Below, piece by piece: positions 1-9,418 of a stretch of DNA of 20,208 bases (positions are counted from its first letter, which is position 1; each line of letters starts with the position of its first letter). The translations under genes were made by a program, and so were the position numbers. The DNA is from Bordetella parapertussis (GTDB lineage: Bacteria > Pseudomonadota > Gammaproteobacteria > Burkholderiales > Burkholderiaceae_A), in assembly GCA_945862305.1 (NCBI GenBank), contig CAMAXF010000014.1, positions 1 through 20,208 of the forward strand, given 5' to 3'. The notes under the pieces are model-generated. The model made no database searches and was not told where the DNA came from. It saw nothing but the letters and a program-made list of their open reading frames with translations.

Positions 1-2
1 TT

Positions 3-902
3 GGAGGCGCCCTGGCTGCCAGCCCCGTTGGCCACCCCACCGAGCAGCTCAGCCGTGTGCATCAGGCAGCCTCCTCCTTGAGCTTTGCTGGCACCTATGT
101 TCACAGCCATGGTGAGGGGCTCTTTACGGCGAAGATTTACCAGCAGGTCGATCGTGCGCGTCCCACGGTAAGAATTGTGTCTGTGGATGGAGAGCCTCGT
201 GAGGTGATTCGCTCCTCAGACGCCATCAAGACATTCATTCCAGCGCAGAAAACGGTGCGCGTGTCGCCCATGGCGCCAAGACTGGCCGATTTTCCTGCCT
301 TGCTTCACGGGGCGCCCGAGGAGGTTCTGGTCCACTATCGTCTGAAGGTGTCGCCTGGCAAACGTGTGGCTGGGCTGCCAACCGACAAAATTGAACTCGA
401 GCCCGTTGACGCGCACCGATATGCCTGGCGCTACTGGGTCGACCGCAAGACGGGCCTGCTGCTGAAGTCTCAGCAGATACACCCCGATGGCCGCGTGCTC
501 GCCGAGCTCGCCTTCACGGAACTCAAGGTTGGGAAAAAGGTTGCGGTCCGCTCCCGTTACGAGGGCCAGCCCGGCTGGACCCAGAAGCTCGAGGACCGAG
601 CCCCAATGGCGGAGCAGGAGTTGCGGGGCCTGCCCACTTACGGCGGATTCAAACCTGTGTCGGGCCTTCGATCGCCCGATGGCCAGCGCCGCCAGATCTT
701 CTTCTCCGATGGCCTGGCCCGCATCTCGGTCTTCATGGAGGCCGATGTCTCACAGGCACCTCATGTGCCAGCGGAGTCGCCGGGCGGCACCAGCATCGCG
801 GCGGTGCGTCATAACAACTGGCTGATCACTGCGATCGGGGAGGTTCCCCTGCCCACCGCGGTGGCGTTGGCCCAAAAGGTCTCTCCAGATCCCGTACCCT
901 AA
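3..902 (+). CDS. rseB: Sigma-E regulatory protein RseB/MucB (5' end outside window)
   Basis: Periplasmic negative regulator of the envelope-stress response. In this family RseB binds the anti-sigma factor RseA and protects it from DegS cleavage, and it senses mislocalised lipoproteins or LPS. The open frame runs in from the left edge (299 codons visible). Residues just before the GTG at 57 already read as mature RseB (TEQLSRVHQAASSLSFAGTYV), so that GTG is internal and the true start and signal peptide lie upstream. The visible part covers the LolA-like N-terminal domain and the smaller C-terminal domain, ending in a typical SIAAVRHNNWLITAIGEVP stretch. The mucD start lies 30 bases downstream, which fits the rpoE-rseA-rseB-mucD operon of proteobacteria; rpoE and rseA would be expected just to the left. 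The family call is firm; the missing N-terminus cannot be judged. Confidence 0.93.
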   Translation, partial: GGALAASPVGHPTEQLSRVHQAASSLSFAGTYVHSHGEGLFTAKIYQQVDRARPTVRIVSVDGEPREVIRSSDAIKTFIPAQKTVRVSPMAPRLADFPALLHGAPEEVLVHYRLKVSPGKRVAGLPTDKIELEPVDAHRYAWRYWVDRKTGLLLKSQQIHPDGRVLAELAFTELKVGKKVAVRSRYEGQPGWTQKLEDRAPMAEQELRGLPTYGGFKPVSGLRSPDGQRRQIFFSDGLARISVFMEADVSQAPHVPAESPGGTSIAAVRHNNWLITAIGEVPLPTAVALAQKVSPDPVP

Positions 903-920
903 GTGGTATCCCACACCGAA

Positions 921-926
921 AGAGGA
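921..926 (+). promoter_or_regulatory. Ribosome binding site of mucD
   Basis: AGAGGA lies six bases before the ATG at 933. It supports that start over an in-frame GTG at 903, which directly follows the rseB stop and would add ten residues ahead of the signal peptide. Confidence 0.7.
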
Positions 927-932
927 TTGACC

Positions 933-2360
933 ATGCATCCCTCCCTGCTGTTGAGCCGTTCCACTGGCTGGGCGTTGTCCATTGCCATGGCTGTCTGTCT
1001 GGCTGCGCTCTCGCCTGCCCAGGCGCGACTCCCGGATTTCACCGAACTGGTTGAGAGGGCTGGTCCGGCCGTGGTGAACATCCGAACGGTTGAGAAGGCC
1101 AAGCCTGCCGTGCGCGGGCCCATGCCCCAGCTTGATGAGAATGACCCCTTCTACGAATTCTTCCGCCGGTTCGCGCCCCCGGGTCACCCTGGCTTTGGCG
1201 GCCCACCGGCTGAGGATGGCGAGCAGCAGCGTCCTCGCGGGGTGGGGTCGGGCTTCATCGTCTCGGCCGATGGCTACCTTCTCTCGAACCACCATGTGGT
1301 CGAGGGGGCCGACGAGATCATCGTGACCCTGACAGACAAGCGGGAGTTCAAGGCCAAGCTCATCGGCTCCGACCGCAGAACTGACATTGCACTGCTGAAA
1401 ATTGATGCCTCCGCATTGCCCACGCTGAAATTTGGTCAGCCTGACAAGCTCAGGGTGGGCGAGTGGGTCCTGGCGATCGGGTCACCCTTTGGCCTAGAGA
1501 ACACTGTCACGGCGGGCATTGTGAGTGCGAAGGGCCGGGACACTGGCGACTACCTGCCGTTCATTCAGACCGATGTGGCTGTGAACCCGGGCAATTCAGG
1601 AGGGCCACTACTGAACATGAACGGCGAGGTCATTGGCATCAACTCTCAGATCTACAGCCGCACCGGTGGCTTCATGGGCATTTCCTTTGCCATTCCAATC
1701 GATGAGGCCCAGCGGGTGGCCGATCAACTCAGGGCCGGTGGCCGGGTTGTCCGGGGCCGAATTGGCGTGGCGATCGACGAGGTGTCGCGAGATGTGGCCG
1801 AGGCCCTGGGCCTGAAGGCTGCTGCGGGTGCCTTGGTTCGGAGTGTGGAGGAGGGCGGTCCAGCCGACAAGGCTGGCGTTGAGCCTGGCGACATCATCAT
1901 GCGGTTCGGTGGGAAAAAAGTTGAAAAATTCTCCGACCTTCCCCGGTTGGTGGGCAACACCAAGCCTGGTACACAGTCTAGCCTGGAGGTCTGGCGACGA
2001 GGGCAGGCCAAGACCTTGACCGTGAGCGTTGCCGAACTGGAGCCCGAGCGCACCGCAGCGGCGCCATCCGCGCCGGAGAAACCCCCTGTGGAAAAGGCGG
2101 TGAACTGGCTTGGGCTTTCTGTGACGGCGGTTGAGAAGTTGGCTGGAAAGAAGGGTGAAGGAGTGCTGGTGTCCGGGGTCAAGGGTTCCGCGGAGCGGGC
2201 TGGATTGCGCCAGGGTGACATAATCTTGTCGGTGAACAACACCCAGATTGCTTCGGTGCAACAATTTGCACAGTTGGTAGAGCGCCTCGACCGTAAAAAG
2301 GTGGTGGCGTTCTTGGTCCGACGCGGCGAGGGTGTCTTATTCGTCCCCGTCCGGCCCTAG
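933..2360 (+). CDS. mucD: Periplasmic serine protease, DegP/MucD (HtrA) family
   Basis: HtrA-type protease and chaperone that degrades or refolds damaged envelope proteins. The 475-residue product starts with a Sec signal peptide (hydrophobic core about residues 12-28, cleavage likely after AQA near 31). The trypsin-like domain carries the full triad: His121 in SNHHVV, Asp151 in RRTDIALL and Ser222 in NPGNSGGPL. Two PDZ domains follow at about 272-366 and 388-473. A Pro/Gly-rich loop at about 80-103 precedes the protease core. The ATG at 933 is chosen because of its ribosome binding site and because it places the signal peptide at the N-terminus. Co-location with rseB suggests sigma-E control. 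DegQ-like naming is equally possible, since the HtrA paralogues cannot be told apart from this sequence alone. Confidence 0.94.
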   Translation: MHPSLLLSRSTGWALSIAMAVCLAALSPAQARLPDFTELVERAGPAVVNIRTVEKAKPAVRGPMPQLDENDPFYEFFRRFAPPGHPGFGGPPAEDGEQQRPRGVGSGFIVSADGYLLSNHHVVEGADEIIVTLTDKREFKAKLIGSDRRTDIALLKIDASALPTLKFGQPDKLRVGEWVLAIGSPFGLENTVTAGIVSAKGRDTGDYLPFIQTDVAVNPGNSGGPLLNMNGEVIGINSQIYSRTGGFMGISFAIPIDEAQRVADQLRAGGRVVRGRIGVAIDEVSRDVAEALGLKAAAGALVRSVEEGGPADKAGVEPGDIIMRFGGKKVEKFSDLPRLVGNTKPGTQSSLEVWRRGQAKTLTVSVAELEPERTAAAPSAPEKPPVEKAVNWLGLSVTAVEKLAGKKGEGVLVSGVKGSAERAGLRQGDIILSVNNTQIASVQQFAQLVERLDRKKVVAFLVRRGEGVLFVPVRP

Positions 2361-2361
2361 C

Positions 2362-4152
2362 GTGCAGAAGATCCGAAACTTTTCCATCATCGCCCACATC
2401 GACCACGGCAAGAGCACACTGGCAGATCGAATCATCCAGCTCTGCGGTGGGCTGTCTGACCGTGAGATGGAGGCGCAGGTCCTCGACTCCATGGACCTCG
2501 AGCGAGAACGTGGCATCACCATCAAGGCCCAGACGGCAGCACTTCAATACACAGCGCTCAATGGTGAGCGCTATTTTTTTAATCTCATCGATACGCCGGG
2601 CCATGTCGACTTCTCCTATGAGGTAAGTCGATCCCTCTCGGCCTGCGAGGGTGCATTGCTGGTGGTGGACGCCTCACAAGGGGTCGAGGCCCAGACCGTT
2701 GCCAATTGCTACACCGCGCTCGACCTCGGGGTCGAGGTGGTGCCAGTGCTCAACAAGATCGATCTTCCTGCCGCCAATCCAGAGCAGGCCATTGCGGAGA
2801 TTGAGGATGTTATTGGACTGCCGGCCCAGGATGCCATTCGCTGCAGTGCAAAGACGGGCGAGGGGGTCCGCGACATCCTCGAAATGATTGTGGCGAAGAT
2901 CTCGCCCCCCAAGGGCGACCCGGAGGCACCCCTGCAGGCCCTCATCATCGACTCGTGGTTCGACAACTATGTTGGCGTGGTCATGCTGGTGAGGGTGATC
3001 AATGGTCGGCTCTCGGCCCGCGAGAAGATTCTGCTCATGGCCACGGGCTCGACCCATGTGGTCGAGCAGCTCGGGGTGTTTACGCCCAAGTCTGTTCAGC
3101 GCGATGCACTCTCGGCTGGCGAGGTGGGCTTCATCATTACTGGCATCAAGGAGCTCAAGGCGGCGAAGGTCGGCGACACCGTGACCCTCGCGCAAAAGCC
3201 GGCTCCATCAGTTCTGCCCGGATTTAAAGAGGTCAAGCCGCAGGTTTTTGCTGGCCTGTATCCGGTGGAGTCGAGTGAATACGACATCATGCGGGACGCT
3301 TTGGAGAAGCTGCAGCTCAACGATGCAGCCCTGCAGTATGAGCCAGAGGTGTCTCAGGCGCTTGGCTTTGGCTTTCGGTGTGGCTTCCTTGGACTCCTGC
3401 ACATGGACATCGTCCAGGAGCGGCTCGAGCGTGAGTACAACATCGATCTCATCACCACGGCGCCCACAGTGGTCTATCAGGTGCTCATGAAGGACGGCAG
3501 CGTGATCGATGTCGACAATCCCTCGAAGATGCCCGATGCATCCAAGATTGAAGAGATCCGTGAGCCCATCGTGGATGTCATGCTCTTCATGCCCCAGGAC
3601 TACGTCGGGGTGGTTATGTCGCTCTGTACGTCCAAGCGCGGCATGCAGACCAACATGACGTATCACGGACGGCAGGTGAACCTGACCTACGAGATTCCGA
3701 TGAACGAGATCGTGCTCGACTTCTTCGACAAGCTGAAGTCAGTCTCGCGCGGCTATGCCTCCATGGACTACGAGTTCAAGGAATACCGGGCCTCCGATGT
3801 CGTGAAGATGGACATTCTCATCAATGGCGACAGGGTCGACACCCTCTCGGTCATTGTGCACCGGGCCAATGCCCAGAGCCGTGGTCGTGAACTGGCTGCC
3901 AAGCTGCGCGAGCTCATTCCCAGGCAGATGTTTGATGTGGCCGTGCAGGCCGCCATTGGTGTGAACATCCTGGCCCGCGAGAACATCAAGGCCTTGCGAA
4001 AGAATGTTCTGGCCAAGTGCTACGGGGGAGACATCAGCCGCAAGCGCAAACTGCTCGAGAAGCAGAAGGCGGGCAAGAAGCGCATGAAGCAGGTTGGCAC
4101 GGTGGAGATCCCACAGGAGGCCTTCTTGGCCATTTTGAAGGTTGATTCATGA
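2362..4152 (+). CDS. lepA: Elongation factor 4 (ribosome-associated GTPase LepA)
   Basis: Translational GTPase of the EF-G-like group, linked in the literature to back-translocation and 30S biogenesis. GTPase motifs are intact: AHIDHGKST at about 11-19, the RGITIKAQT switch region, DTPGH at 77-81, NKID at 131-134 and a G5 CSAK. The C-terminus carries the LepA-specific region ([25 protein letters not shown]). The GTG at 2362 gives [10 protein letters not shown], matching the usual family N-terminus and a length of 596, close to the standard 599 or so. It begins one base after the mucD stop. An in-frame GTG at 2332 would add ten residues and overlap mucD by 29 bases; neither start has a clear ribosome binding site, so reading may depend on coupling to mucD. 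The gene ends in an ATGA overlap with lepB. Confidence 0.95.
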   Translation: MQKIRNFSIIAHIDHGKSTLADRIIQLCGGLSDREMEAQVLDSMDLERERGITIKAQTAALQYTALNGERYFFNLIDTPGHVDFSYEVSRSLSACEGALLVVDASQGVEAQTVANCYTALDLGVEVVPVLNKIDLPAANPEQAIAEIEDVIGLPAQDAIRCSAKTGEGVRDILEMIVAKISPPKGDPEAPLQALIIDSWFDNYVGVVMLVRVINGRLSAREKILLMATGSTHVVEQLGVFTPKSVQRDALSAGEVGFIITGIKELKAAKVGDTVTLAQKPAPSVLPGFKEVKPQVFAGLYPVESSEYDIMRDALEKLQLNDAALQYEPEVSQALGFGFRCGFLGLLHMDIVQERLEREYNIDLITTAPTVVYQVLMKDGSVIDVDNPSKMPDASKIEEIREPIVDVMLFMPQDYVGVVMSLCTSKRGMQTNMTYHGRQVNLTYEIPMNEIVLDFFDKLKSVSRGYASMDYEFKEYRASDVVKMDILINGDRVDTLSVIVHRANAQSRGRELAAKLRELIPRQMFDVAVQAAIGVNILARENIKALRKNVLAKCYGGDISRKRKLLEKQKAGKKRMKQVGTVEIPQEAFLAILKVDS

Positions 4153-4949
4153 ATTTCGCTCTCATCCTGTTGCTCCTGTGCCTGGCCACCGGTGCCCTCT
4201 GGTTTACAGACCGATTCGTCTGGCGAAAGGGTCGACCCGCTGGCTCGAATCGCCCAGCCTGGCTGGAGTACACCGCCGGCTTCTTTCCGGTGCTGTTCCT
4301 GGTCTTTTTTGTTCGCTCGTTTCTTTTTGAGCCCTTCAACATTCCATCGGGGTCCATGATCCCGACCCTCCGGATTGGCGACCTCATCCTGGTCCAGAAA
4401 TACAGCTATGGCATTCGCCTTCCGGTGGCCCACACCTTGGTCGTGCCCACCGGGCAGCCCGCCCGCGGGGATGTGGCCGTCTTCCGATACCCCAAGGATG
4501 ATTCTGTCGATTACATCAAGCGAATTGTTGGTCTGCCGGGCGATGAGATTGTCTTCGAGGGCAAGCAGTTGGCGCTCAATGGCCAGCCGATTCCACGCGT
4601 GGACAAAGGCGTCTTTGTAGACCCGGGCGCGGTTCGAGCCTCTCGTCGCTACACCGAGCTGATCGGAACGCGTCAGTACGACACCCTCAACGACTTGGGG
4701 GCGCCGGAGTTTTTCTTCTTGGAGTCGTTTCCGAATCGAGAGGCCTGCGAGCGCACGCCGGGTGGCATGCGCTGTAAGGTTCCCGAGGGTCATTACTTCG
4801 CCATGGGCGACAACCGAGACAATTCGGCCGACAGCCGCATCTGGGGCTTTGTTCCAGCACGCAATCTGGTGGGCAAGGCCGTGGTCATTTGGTTCAATGC
4901 CTCCGAGGTATTCTCGGGCGACTTCTCCAGATTGGGCGGCATCGAATGA
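4149..4949 (+). CDS. lepB: Signal peptidase I
   Basis: Inner-membrane leader peptidase that removes signal peptides from Sec and Tat exported proteins. The product has 266 residues. Two N-terminal membrane segments (about 2-20 and 42-60) precede the periplasmic catalytic domain. The Ser/Lys dyad is present: Ser69 in [10 protein letters not shown] and Lys124 in [12 protein letters not shown]. The conserved [17 protein letters not shown] box follows near the C-terminus. Two cysteines flank the stretch ERTPGGMR shortly before that box, where many Gram-negative enzymes carry a disulfide. The gene starts in an ATGA overlap with lepA and ends in an ATGA overlap with rnc, so the three are probably translationally coupled. 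Many relatives in Neisseria and Burkholderiales carry a small DUF4845 gene between lepB and rnc; none is present here. Confidence 0.95.
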   Translation: MNFALILLLLCLATGALWFTDRFVWRKGRPAGSNRPAWLEYTAGFFPVLFLVFFVRSFLFEPFNIPSGSMIPTLRIGDLILVQKYSYGIRLPVAHTLVVPTGQPARGDVAVFRYPKDDSVDYIKRIVGLPGDEIVFEGKQLALNGQPIPRVDKGVFVDPGAVRASRRYTELIGTRQYDTLNDLGAPEFFFLESFPNREACERTPGGMRCKVPEGHYFAMGDNRDNSADSRIWGFVPARNLVGKAVVIWFNASEVFSGDFSRLGGIE

Positions 4950-5716
4950 ACGAGCCGACTGATCTCGAAACCCGGTTGGGCTACCGGTTTCAGGATCAGG
5001 GCCTCTTGCGTCTGGCCTTCACACACCGAAGCCACAGCATTCCGCACAACGAACGGCTCGAGTTCTTGGGCGATAGCGTTCTGAACCTGGCGGTGTCCGG
5101 GCTTCTCTACAAAGAACTAGAAGGATTTGCCGAAGGGGATCTCAGCCGAGTCCGGTCAAGCCTTGTGCGACAGGGGGCCTTGCACGACATCGCCCAGTCC
5201 CTCTCACTGCACCAGAACCTTCTTTTGGGCGAAGGAGAACTCAAAAGCGGTGGGCTTCGTCGCCCCTCCATCCTGGCCGATACCCTGGAGGCACTCATTG
5301 GTGCCATCTACCTCGATGGCGGCTACGAGGAGGCGCGGCGGGTTGTCGAGTCGCTCTACCTGCCCATCCTTCGGCAGGTCGATGCCACCACCCTGGGCAA
5401 GGACGCCAAGACCCTCCTTCAGGAATTCCTTCAGGGCCACGGCCTGCCGCTGCCGGCCTATCAGGTGGTGGCCACGCTTGGCGCTGCCCACAACCAGGTC
5501 TTTGAGGTGGAGTGTGCCGTGGCCAAGCTCTCCATTGCGGCCCTGGGCAGTGGTGCGAGCCGCCGGGCAGCTGAGCAGGCTGCTGCCACAGAGGCCCTGC
5601 AGGCCGCCCAGGCCGCCATGGCGGCTGTGCCGGCCAAGCGCCGTCGTGCCAAGAAGCCAGCCCCCGATGCGCCCCAAGCCCGGCTCGAATTCAGCGCTAC
5701 GCAAAAGAAAGCCTGA
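4946..5716 (+). CDS. rnc: Ribonuclease III
   Basis: Double-strand-specific endoribonuclease that processes rRNA precursors and many mRNAs. The 256-residue product has the catalytic domain with the signature [12 protein letters not shown] (35-46; metal-binding Glu39 and Asp43) and the second acidic pair Asp112/Glu115 in [11 protein letters not shown] dsRNA-binding domain spans about 153-221. A tail of about 35 residues follows, rich in Ala and then Lys/Arg (AKRRRAKK), beyond the end of the shorter E. coli enzyme. The ATG at 4946 overlaps the lepB stop as ATGA and puts the family N-terminus at the right place; the frame is open further upstream, but those residues lie inside lepB and look unrelated. 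era starts five bases after the stop. Confidence 0.95.
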   Translation: MNEPTDLETRLGYRFQDQGLLRLAFTHRSHSIPHNERLEFLGDSVLNLAVSGLLYKELEGFAEGDLSRVRSSLVRQGALHDIAQSLSLHQNLLLGEGELKSGGLRRPSILADTLEALIGAIYLDGGYEEARRVVESLYLPILRQVDATTLGKDAKTLLQEFLQGHGLPLPAYQVVATLGAAHNQVFEVECAVAKLSIAALGSGASRRAAEQAAATEALQAAQAAMAAVPAKRRRAKKPAPDAPQARLEFSATQKKA

Positions 5717-5721
5717 TCGCC

Positions 5722-6618
5722 ATGCACCGCGCGGGGATGGTTGCCATCGTGGGTCGTCCCAATGTTGGCAAGTCCAGCCTGCTCAATGAGCTGGTGGGCA
5801 TGCCCCTGAGCATCACCTCTCGAAAGGCGCAGACCACGCGACATCGAATTCTTGGTGTGCGCACGACACCCGAACACCAAATTCTCTTTGTGGATACGCC
5901 GGGGATTCAGCATCTCCATCAGGCGGCCCTCAATCGCCACCTGAACAAGGCGGCGGTCTCATCCATGGCCGATGTCGATGCGGTCTTGTGGGTCATTGAG
6001 GCCCGTCGTCTGTTGCCAGAGGATGAGCGCGTGCTGACCATGCTGCCCAAAGACCTGCCAGTCCTGGTGGCCCTGAACAAGTCAGACCTGCTCAAGACCG
6101 AGCGCGATAAGGCCCAGGCCTTCGCCATCGCCCAGGCCCTGTCGGAGTCGCGCAGCTTCGCCGCACTGGTGCCGGTGTCTGCCGAGAAGGGCTTTCAGCT
6201 TGATGTGCTCGCCAAGGCGCTTGCCGAATGCCTGCCCGAGCAGCCCCCTCTGGTGGAAGCCGATACGGTCACTGATCGGAGCATTCGATTCATGTGTGCC
6301 GAGCTCATTCGCGAGAAGCTCTTTCGGCTCATGGGAGATGAGCTGCCCTATGAGGCCACTGTGGTCATTGAGCGATTTGCAGAGGCCTCGCCAGAGACCC
6401 CGCGGGTCGAGATCGACGCCACGATCGTGGTGGCCAGGGCTTCTCAGAAGCCCATGGTCATCGGTGAGGGTGGCGACCGAATTCGCAGAATCGGCACAGA
6501 GGCGCGCCGAGACATCATCAAACTGATCGAGCAGCCCGTGCATCTGCAGCTCTGGGTGAAGGTCAAAGAGAACTGGGCCGACGACGACAAGGCGGTGCGC
6601 AGCTTCGGATATGAATGA
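5722..6618 (+). CDS. era: GTPase Era
   Basis: Essential GTPase that binds 16S rRNA and acts in 30S subunit maturation at the cytoplasmic face. The 298-residue product shows G1 GRPNVGKS (11-18), the G2 region around TTRHRILG, G3 DTPG (58-61), G4 NKSD (119-122) and a C-terminal KH domain with the loop VIGEGGDRIRRIG at about 246-258. Length and layout match the family. The ATG at 5722 gives MHRAGMVAIVGRPNVG; an internal ATG at 5737 is possible but leaves a very short N-terminus. No strong ribosome binding site is seen, and the five-base gap to rnc suggests coupling. The 3' end overlaps recO by eight bases. Confidence 0.95.
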   Translation: MHRAGMVAIVGRPNVGKSSLLNELVGMPLSITSRKAQTTRHRILGVRTTPEHQILFVDTPGIQHLHQAALNRHLNKAAVSSMADVDAVLWVIEARRLLPEDERVLTMLPKDLPVLVALNKSDLLKTERDKAQAFAIAQALSESRSFAALVPVSAEKGFQLDVLAKALAECLPEQPPLVEADTVTDRSIRFMCAELIREKLFRLMGDELPYEATVVIERFAEASPETPRVEIDATIVVARASQKPMVIGEGGDRIRRIGTEARRDIIKLIEQPVHLQLWVKVKENWADDDKAVRSFGYE

Positions 6619-7306
6619 GGCCTATGTCCTGCACAGCCTGGCCTGGCGGGAGACCAGCCTCATCGTCGAGGTGCTCACCCGGGCCGAGGGCCGACTTGGC
6701 TTGGTCGCGCGTGGCGCGCGGCGGCCAAGGTCGGCCTTGCGAGGGCTGCTGCAGCCGTTCCAGCCGATCATGGTTCGATATGCAAGCAAAGGAGACCTTC
6801 GGACGCTGATGGCCGCAGAGTGGCAGGGCGGCATGCCCGTGCTCTCTGGAGAGGCTCTGCTGGCGGGCTTCTACCTCAATGAACTGATCATGCGCCTGCT
6901 GCCCCGACAAGACGCCCATCCCATTTTGTTCGATGCTTACCAGTCGGCACTCTTCGGGCTGGCCTCGTTGTCACGGGGTGAGCTCAGTCTCATCGAACCC
7001 ATTCTTCGCCAGTTTGAGTGCCGACTGCTTCGAGAGATGGGGGTGCTTCCGAGCTTCGATGCCGCAAGCGACCAGGGGCCAGAGAGTGGCCTGGATGGCC
7101 AGCCCATATCAGAGCCCTTGGTGCGGGCCCTCGCCCAGTTCGATGATCCGCTCGATGTTTTCGCCTCGTCCTTGGCCGACCCTGGCGTGGCCTCTCAGGC
7201 CAAACGCCTGCTCCGGTCTCTCCTACGGCATCATTTGGGTGGGGCAGAGCTGATGTCCCGGGAAACCATTCGTGATCTTCACCGCTTAAGAGAGACTGTT
7301 CGATGA
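6611..7306 (+). CDS. recO: DNA repair protein RecO
   Basis: Recombination mediator of the RecFOR pathway; RecO binds ssDNA, SSB and RecR and helps load RecA at gaps. The 231-residue product starts with the OB-fold pattern typical of RecO (NEAYVLHSLAWRETSLIVEVLTR near the start, then a basic patch GARRPRSALRG) and continues into the helical C-terminal domain (FYLNELIMRLLPRQDAHPILFDAY, FECRLLREMG). The zinc cysteine cluster found in some RecO proteins is absent, as in E. coli. It overlaps era by eight bases and pdxJ by ATGA. The era-recO-pdxJ-acpS order is a common proteobacterial arrangement and supports the call. Confidence 0.92.
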   Translation: MNEAYVLHSLAWRETSLIVEVLTRAEGRLGLVARGARRPRSALRGLLQPFQPIMVRYASKGDLRTLMAAEWQGGMPVLSGEALLAGFYLNELIMRLLPRQDAHPILFDAYQSALFGLASLSRGELSLIEPILRQFECRLLREMGVLPSFDAASDQGPESGLDGQPISEPLVRALAQFDDPLDVFASSLADPGVASQAKRLLRSLLRHHLGGAELMSRETIRDLHRLRETVR

Positions 7307-8049
7307 TTGAGTTGGGTGTGAACATTGACCATGTCGCCACGCTTCGGCAGGCGCGGCGCACCTACGACCCAGATCCAATCTGGGCGGCCGTCGAGGCCCA
7401 CCTGGGCGGTGCCGATGGCATCACCGTTCACTTGCGTGAGGATCGGCGGCACATTCAAGACGCCGATGTCGACCGCCTGCGCACCCACACCCAGATCAAG
7501 CTCAATCTGGAGATGGCGGCCACCGCCGAGATGGTGGCCATTGCCGTGGCGGTCTCACCCGAGATGGCCATGCTGGTGCCAGAGGGCCGACAAGAGATCA
7601 CCACCGAGGGTGGCCTGGATGTGGCCGGCCAGGCCGCTGCCTTGCGCCCCATGGTGAAGGCCCTCCGAGACGCGGGCATCACCGTGAGCGCCTTTGTCGA
7701 TGCCGAACCTCGGCAGATTCAGGCGGCCCACGACCTTGGGGTGGAGGTTTGCGAGGTGCACACCGGCCCCTATGCAGAGATATTTCATGCCCAGGGCCGT
7801 GACCCAGATCGGCCGCCGGTACAGCAAGAGCTTGCTCGACTCGCGCGCGCGGGTGAAGCCATTGTGTCGTTGGGCATGCGTTTTAACGCTGGCCATGCGC
7901 TCAACTACTTCAATGTGCAGCCGGTGGCGGCGCTGCCAGGCGTGCGTGAGCTCCACATTGGGCACGCCATCGTCTCACGCGCGGTCTTCGTGGGCATGCG
8001 CGAGGCTGTCCGAGAGATGAAACGGTTGATGCGGGAGGCTGCGACATGA
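7303..8049 (+). CDS. pdxJ: Pyridoxine 5'-phosphate synthase
   Basis: Catalyses the last step of the DXP-dependent pathway, condensing 1-deoxyxylulose 5-phosphate with 3-amino-2-oxopropyl phosphate to give pyridoxine 5'-phosphate. The 248-residue TIM-barrel protein carries the expected motifs: LGVNIDHVATLRQARR at the N-terminus, HLREDRRHI with His43, LNLEMA with Glu70, the SLGMRFNAGHALNY stretch with His198, and the phosphate-binding ELHIGHAIVSRAVFVG near the end. All catalytic positions I can place by analogy with the E. coli enzyme are kept. Start and stop both form ATGA overlaps, with recO and acpS. Cytoplasmic. Confidence 0.96.
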   Translation: MIELGVNIDHVATLRQARRTYDPDPIWAAVEAHLGGADGITVHLREDRRHIQDADVDRLRTHTQIKLNLEMAATAEMVAIAVAVSPEMAMLVPEGRQEITTEGGLDVAGQAAALRPMVKALRDAGITVSAFVDAEPRQIQAAHDLGVEVCEVHTGPYAEIFHAQGRDPDRPPVQQELARLARAGEAIVSLGMRFNAGHALNYFNVQPVAALPGVRELHIGHAIVSRAVFVGMREAVREMKRLMREAAT

Positions 8050-8447
8050 TTGTGGGCGTGGGAACGGACGTGGTGCTAACCGACCGGATGCGAACCCTTC
8101 TGAGCCGTTGGGGTGGACGGCTGTCTGATCGGATTCTCGGCCCGACGGAACGCGAGCGCTTTGCTGCGCAGCAGGGCTCGGGTGCTCAGCCAGCGGAGCG
8201 TGCAGTGTCTTATCTGGCCAAGCGTTTTGCTGGCAAGGAGGCCGTGGGAAAGGCGCTGGGCTGTGGCCTCTCAAGGCCGATGGGTCTGCAGCGGCTCGAA
8301 CTGCTCAACGATGCACGCGGGGCCCCCATGGTGGTGGCCCACGGTGAGCTGGCTGAACATTTGGAGCGGGAGGGGCTGGTCGTGCATGTATCCCTGTCAG
8401 ATGAGCAGAGCATGGCCCAGGCTTTTGCCGTGGTGGAGAAGCGATGA
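8046..8447 (+). CDS. acpS: Holo-[acyl-carrier-protein] synthase
   Basis: Transfers 4'-phosphopantetheine from CoA to the serine of apo-ACP, switching on fatty acid synthesis. The 133-residue product has the two AcpS signature segments: GVGTDVV with Mg-binding Asp8, and KRFAGKEAVGKALG with Glu65. The usual VSLSDE segment is found towards the C-terminus. The length is in the family range. The pdxJ-acpS pairing is conserved in many proteobacteria. It is held between two ATGA overlaps (pdxJ and nagZ), so its expression is tied to the block. Confidence 0.95.
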   Translation: MIVGVGTDVVLTDRMRTLLSRWGGRLSDRILGPTERERFAAQQGSGAQPAERAVSYLAKRFAGKEAVGKALGCGLSRPMGLQRLELLNDARGAPMVVAHGELAEHLEREGLVVHVSLSDEQSMAQAFAVVEKR

Positions 8448-9418
8448 GCCTTGGCCCCTTGATCATCGATGTGGAGGGCTTCGCGCTCACCGCCGAGGAG
8501 TCTGAGCGACTGATGCACCCCTGGGTGGGTGGTGTCATTTTGTTTAGCCGCAACTTTGAGTCGGTGGCGCAGCTCAAGGCGCTAACTGCAGCCATTCATC
8601 GCCTTCGCCCGTTGCTTATTTCTGTCGACCACGAGGGTGGCCGCATACAGCGGTTTCGAGAGGGTTTTACCGCCTTGCCTTCCTTTCAGAGCCTGGGCGA
8701 GGGGCTCTCTGGCCAGCCCAGCGCAGCGGCCTTGGCCCAGGCCATGCAAGGTGCCACGCAGGCCGGCGTGACCCTGGCCCGAGAGCTGCGGGCCGTGGGG
8801 GTCGACTACAGCTACACGCCTGTGCTCGACCTCAACCATGGCCAGAGCGCGGTGATCGGCGACCGTTCCCTTCACCGAGACCCGGCACTGGTGGCCATGC
8901 TGGCTTCAGCCGTGATGCACGGTCTTCGAATGGCCGGCTTTCACAATTGTGGAAAGCATTTCCCTGGGCATGGCTGGGCGCAGGCCGACTCCCACTTGGC
9001 GCTGCCGGTCGATGACCGCCCCTTGGAGGCCATCCTCTCCGATGATGCGAGCCCGTATGCCTGGCTGGGGAGGGGAGATGCACCCCTGTCGGCCGTGATG
9101 CCAGCACACATTCGGTACACGGCCGTCGACGACCAGCCTGCAGGTTTCTCCAGGATCTGGCTCACAGACATCCTCAGGGGGCGTCTGGGCTTTGAAGGCG
9201 TGGTGATCAGCGATGACCTGGCGATGGCGGGCGCTGCCATCTTTGAGGATGTCGCCGATCGCGCACAGGCGGCCTTTGAGGCCGGCTGCGATGCCACCCT
9301 GATTTGCAATCGGCCCGACCTCAGCATCCGGGCGCTGGATGAACTGCCACGCCGAATGCCTGCCTTTCTGACCGCGCCCGCGCGGCGAAGCCTGGCTCGG
9401 CTCCTGCCGGATGCGTGA
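8444..9418 (+). CDS. nagZ: Beta-N-acetylhexosaminidase (GH3)
   Basis: Cytoplasmic glycosidase of peptidoglycan recycling that removes GlcNAc from anhydro-muropeptides; its product is a known inducer of AmpC in bacteria that carry that system. The 324-residue GH3 domain shows LISVDHEGGRIQRF (59-71), the KHFPGHG motif at 171-177 followed by the DSH segment (182-184), where the mobile-loop Asp-His dyad of NagZ lies, and the nucleophile motif VVISDDLAMAGA (Asp257/258). There is no signal peptide, which fits NagZ rather than a secreted glucosidase. The start is an ATGA overlap with acpS, and the end overlaps a GTG start of the glycosylase gene. Confidence 0.94.
   Translation: MSLGPLIIDVEGFALTAEESERLMHPWVGGVILFSRNFESVAQLKALTAAIHRLRPLLISVDHEGGRIQRFREGFTALPSFQSLGEGLSGQPSAAALAQAMQGATQAGVTLARELRAVGVDYSYTPVLDLNHGQSAVIGDRSLHRDPALVAMLASAVMHGLRMAGFHNCGKHFPGHGWAQADSHLALPVDDRPLEAILSDDASPYAWLGRGDAPLSAVMPAHIRYTAVDDQPAGFSRIWLTDILRGRLGFEGVVISDDLAMAGAAIFEDVADRAQAAFEAGCDATLICNRPDLSIRALDELPRRMPAFLTAPARRSLARLLPDA

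Noticed and set aside
903..932. Upstream GTG start for mucD at 903
   Set aside because: No ribosome binding site, and it would place ten polar residues before the signal peptide; ATG 933 is better supported.
1608..2264. Long minus-strand frames opposite mucD
   Set aside because: GC-rich third positions create open antisense frames; the His/Pro/Arg-rich translation looks like a shadow and mucD is intact.
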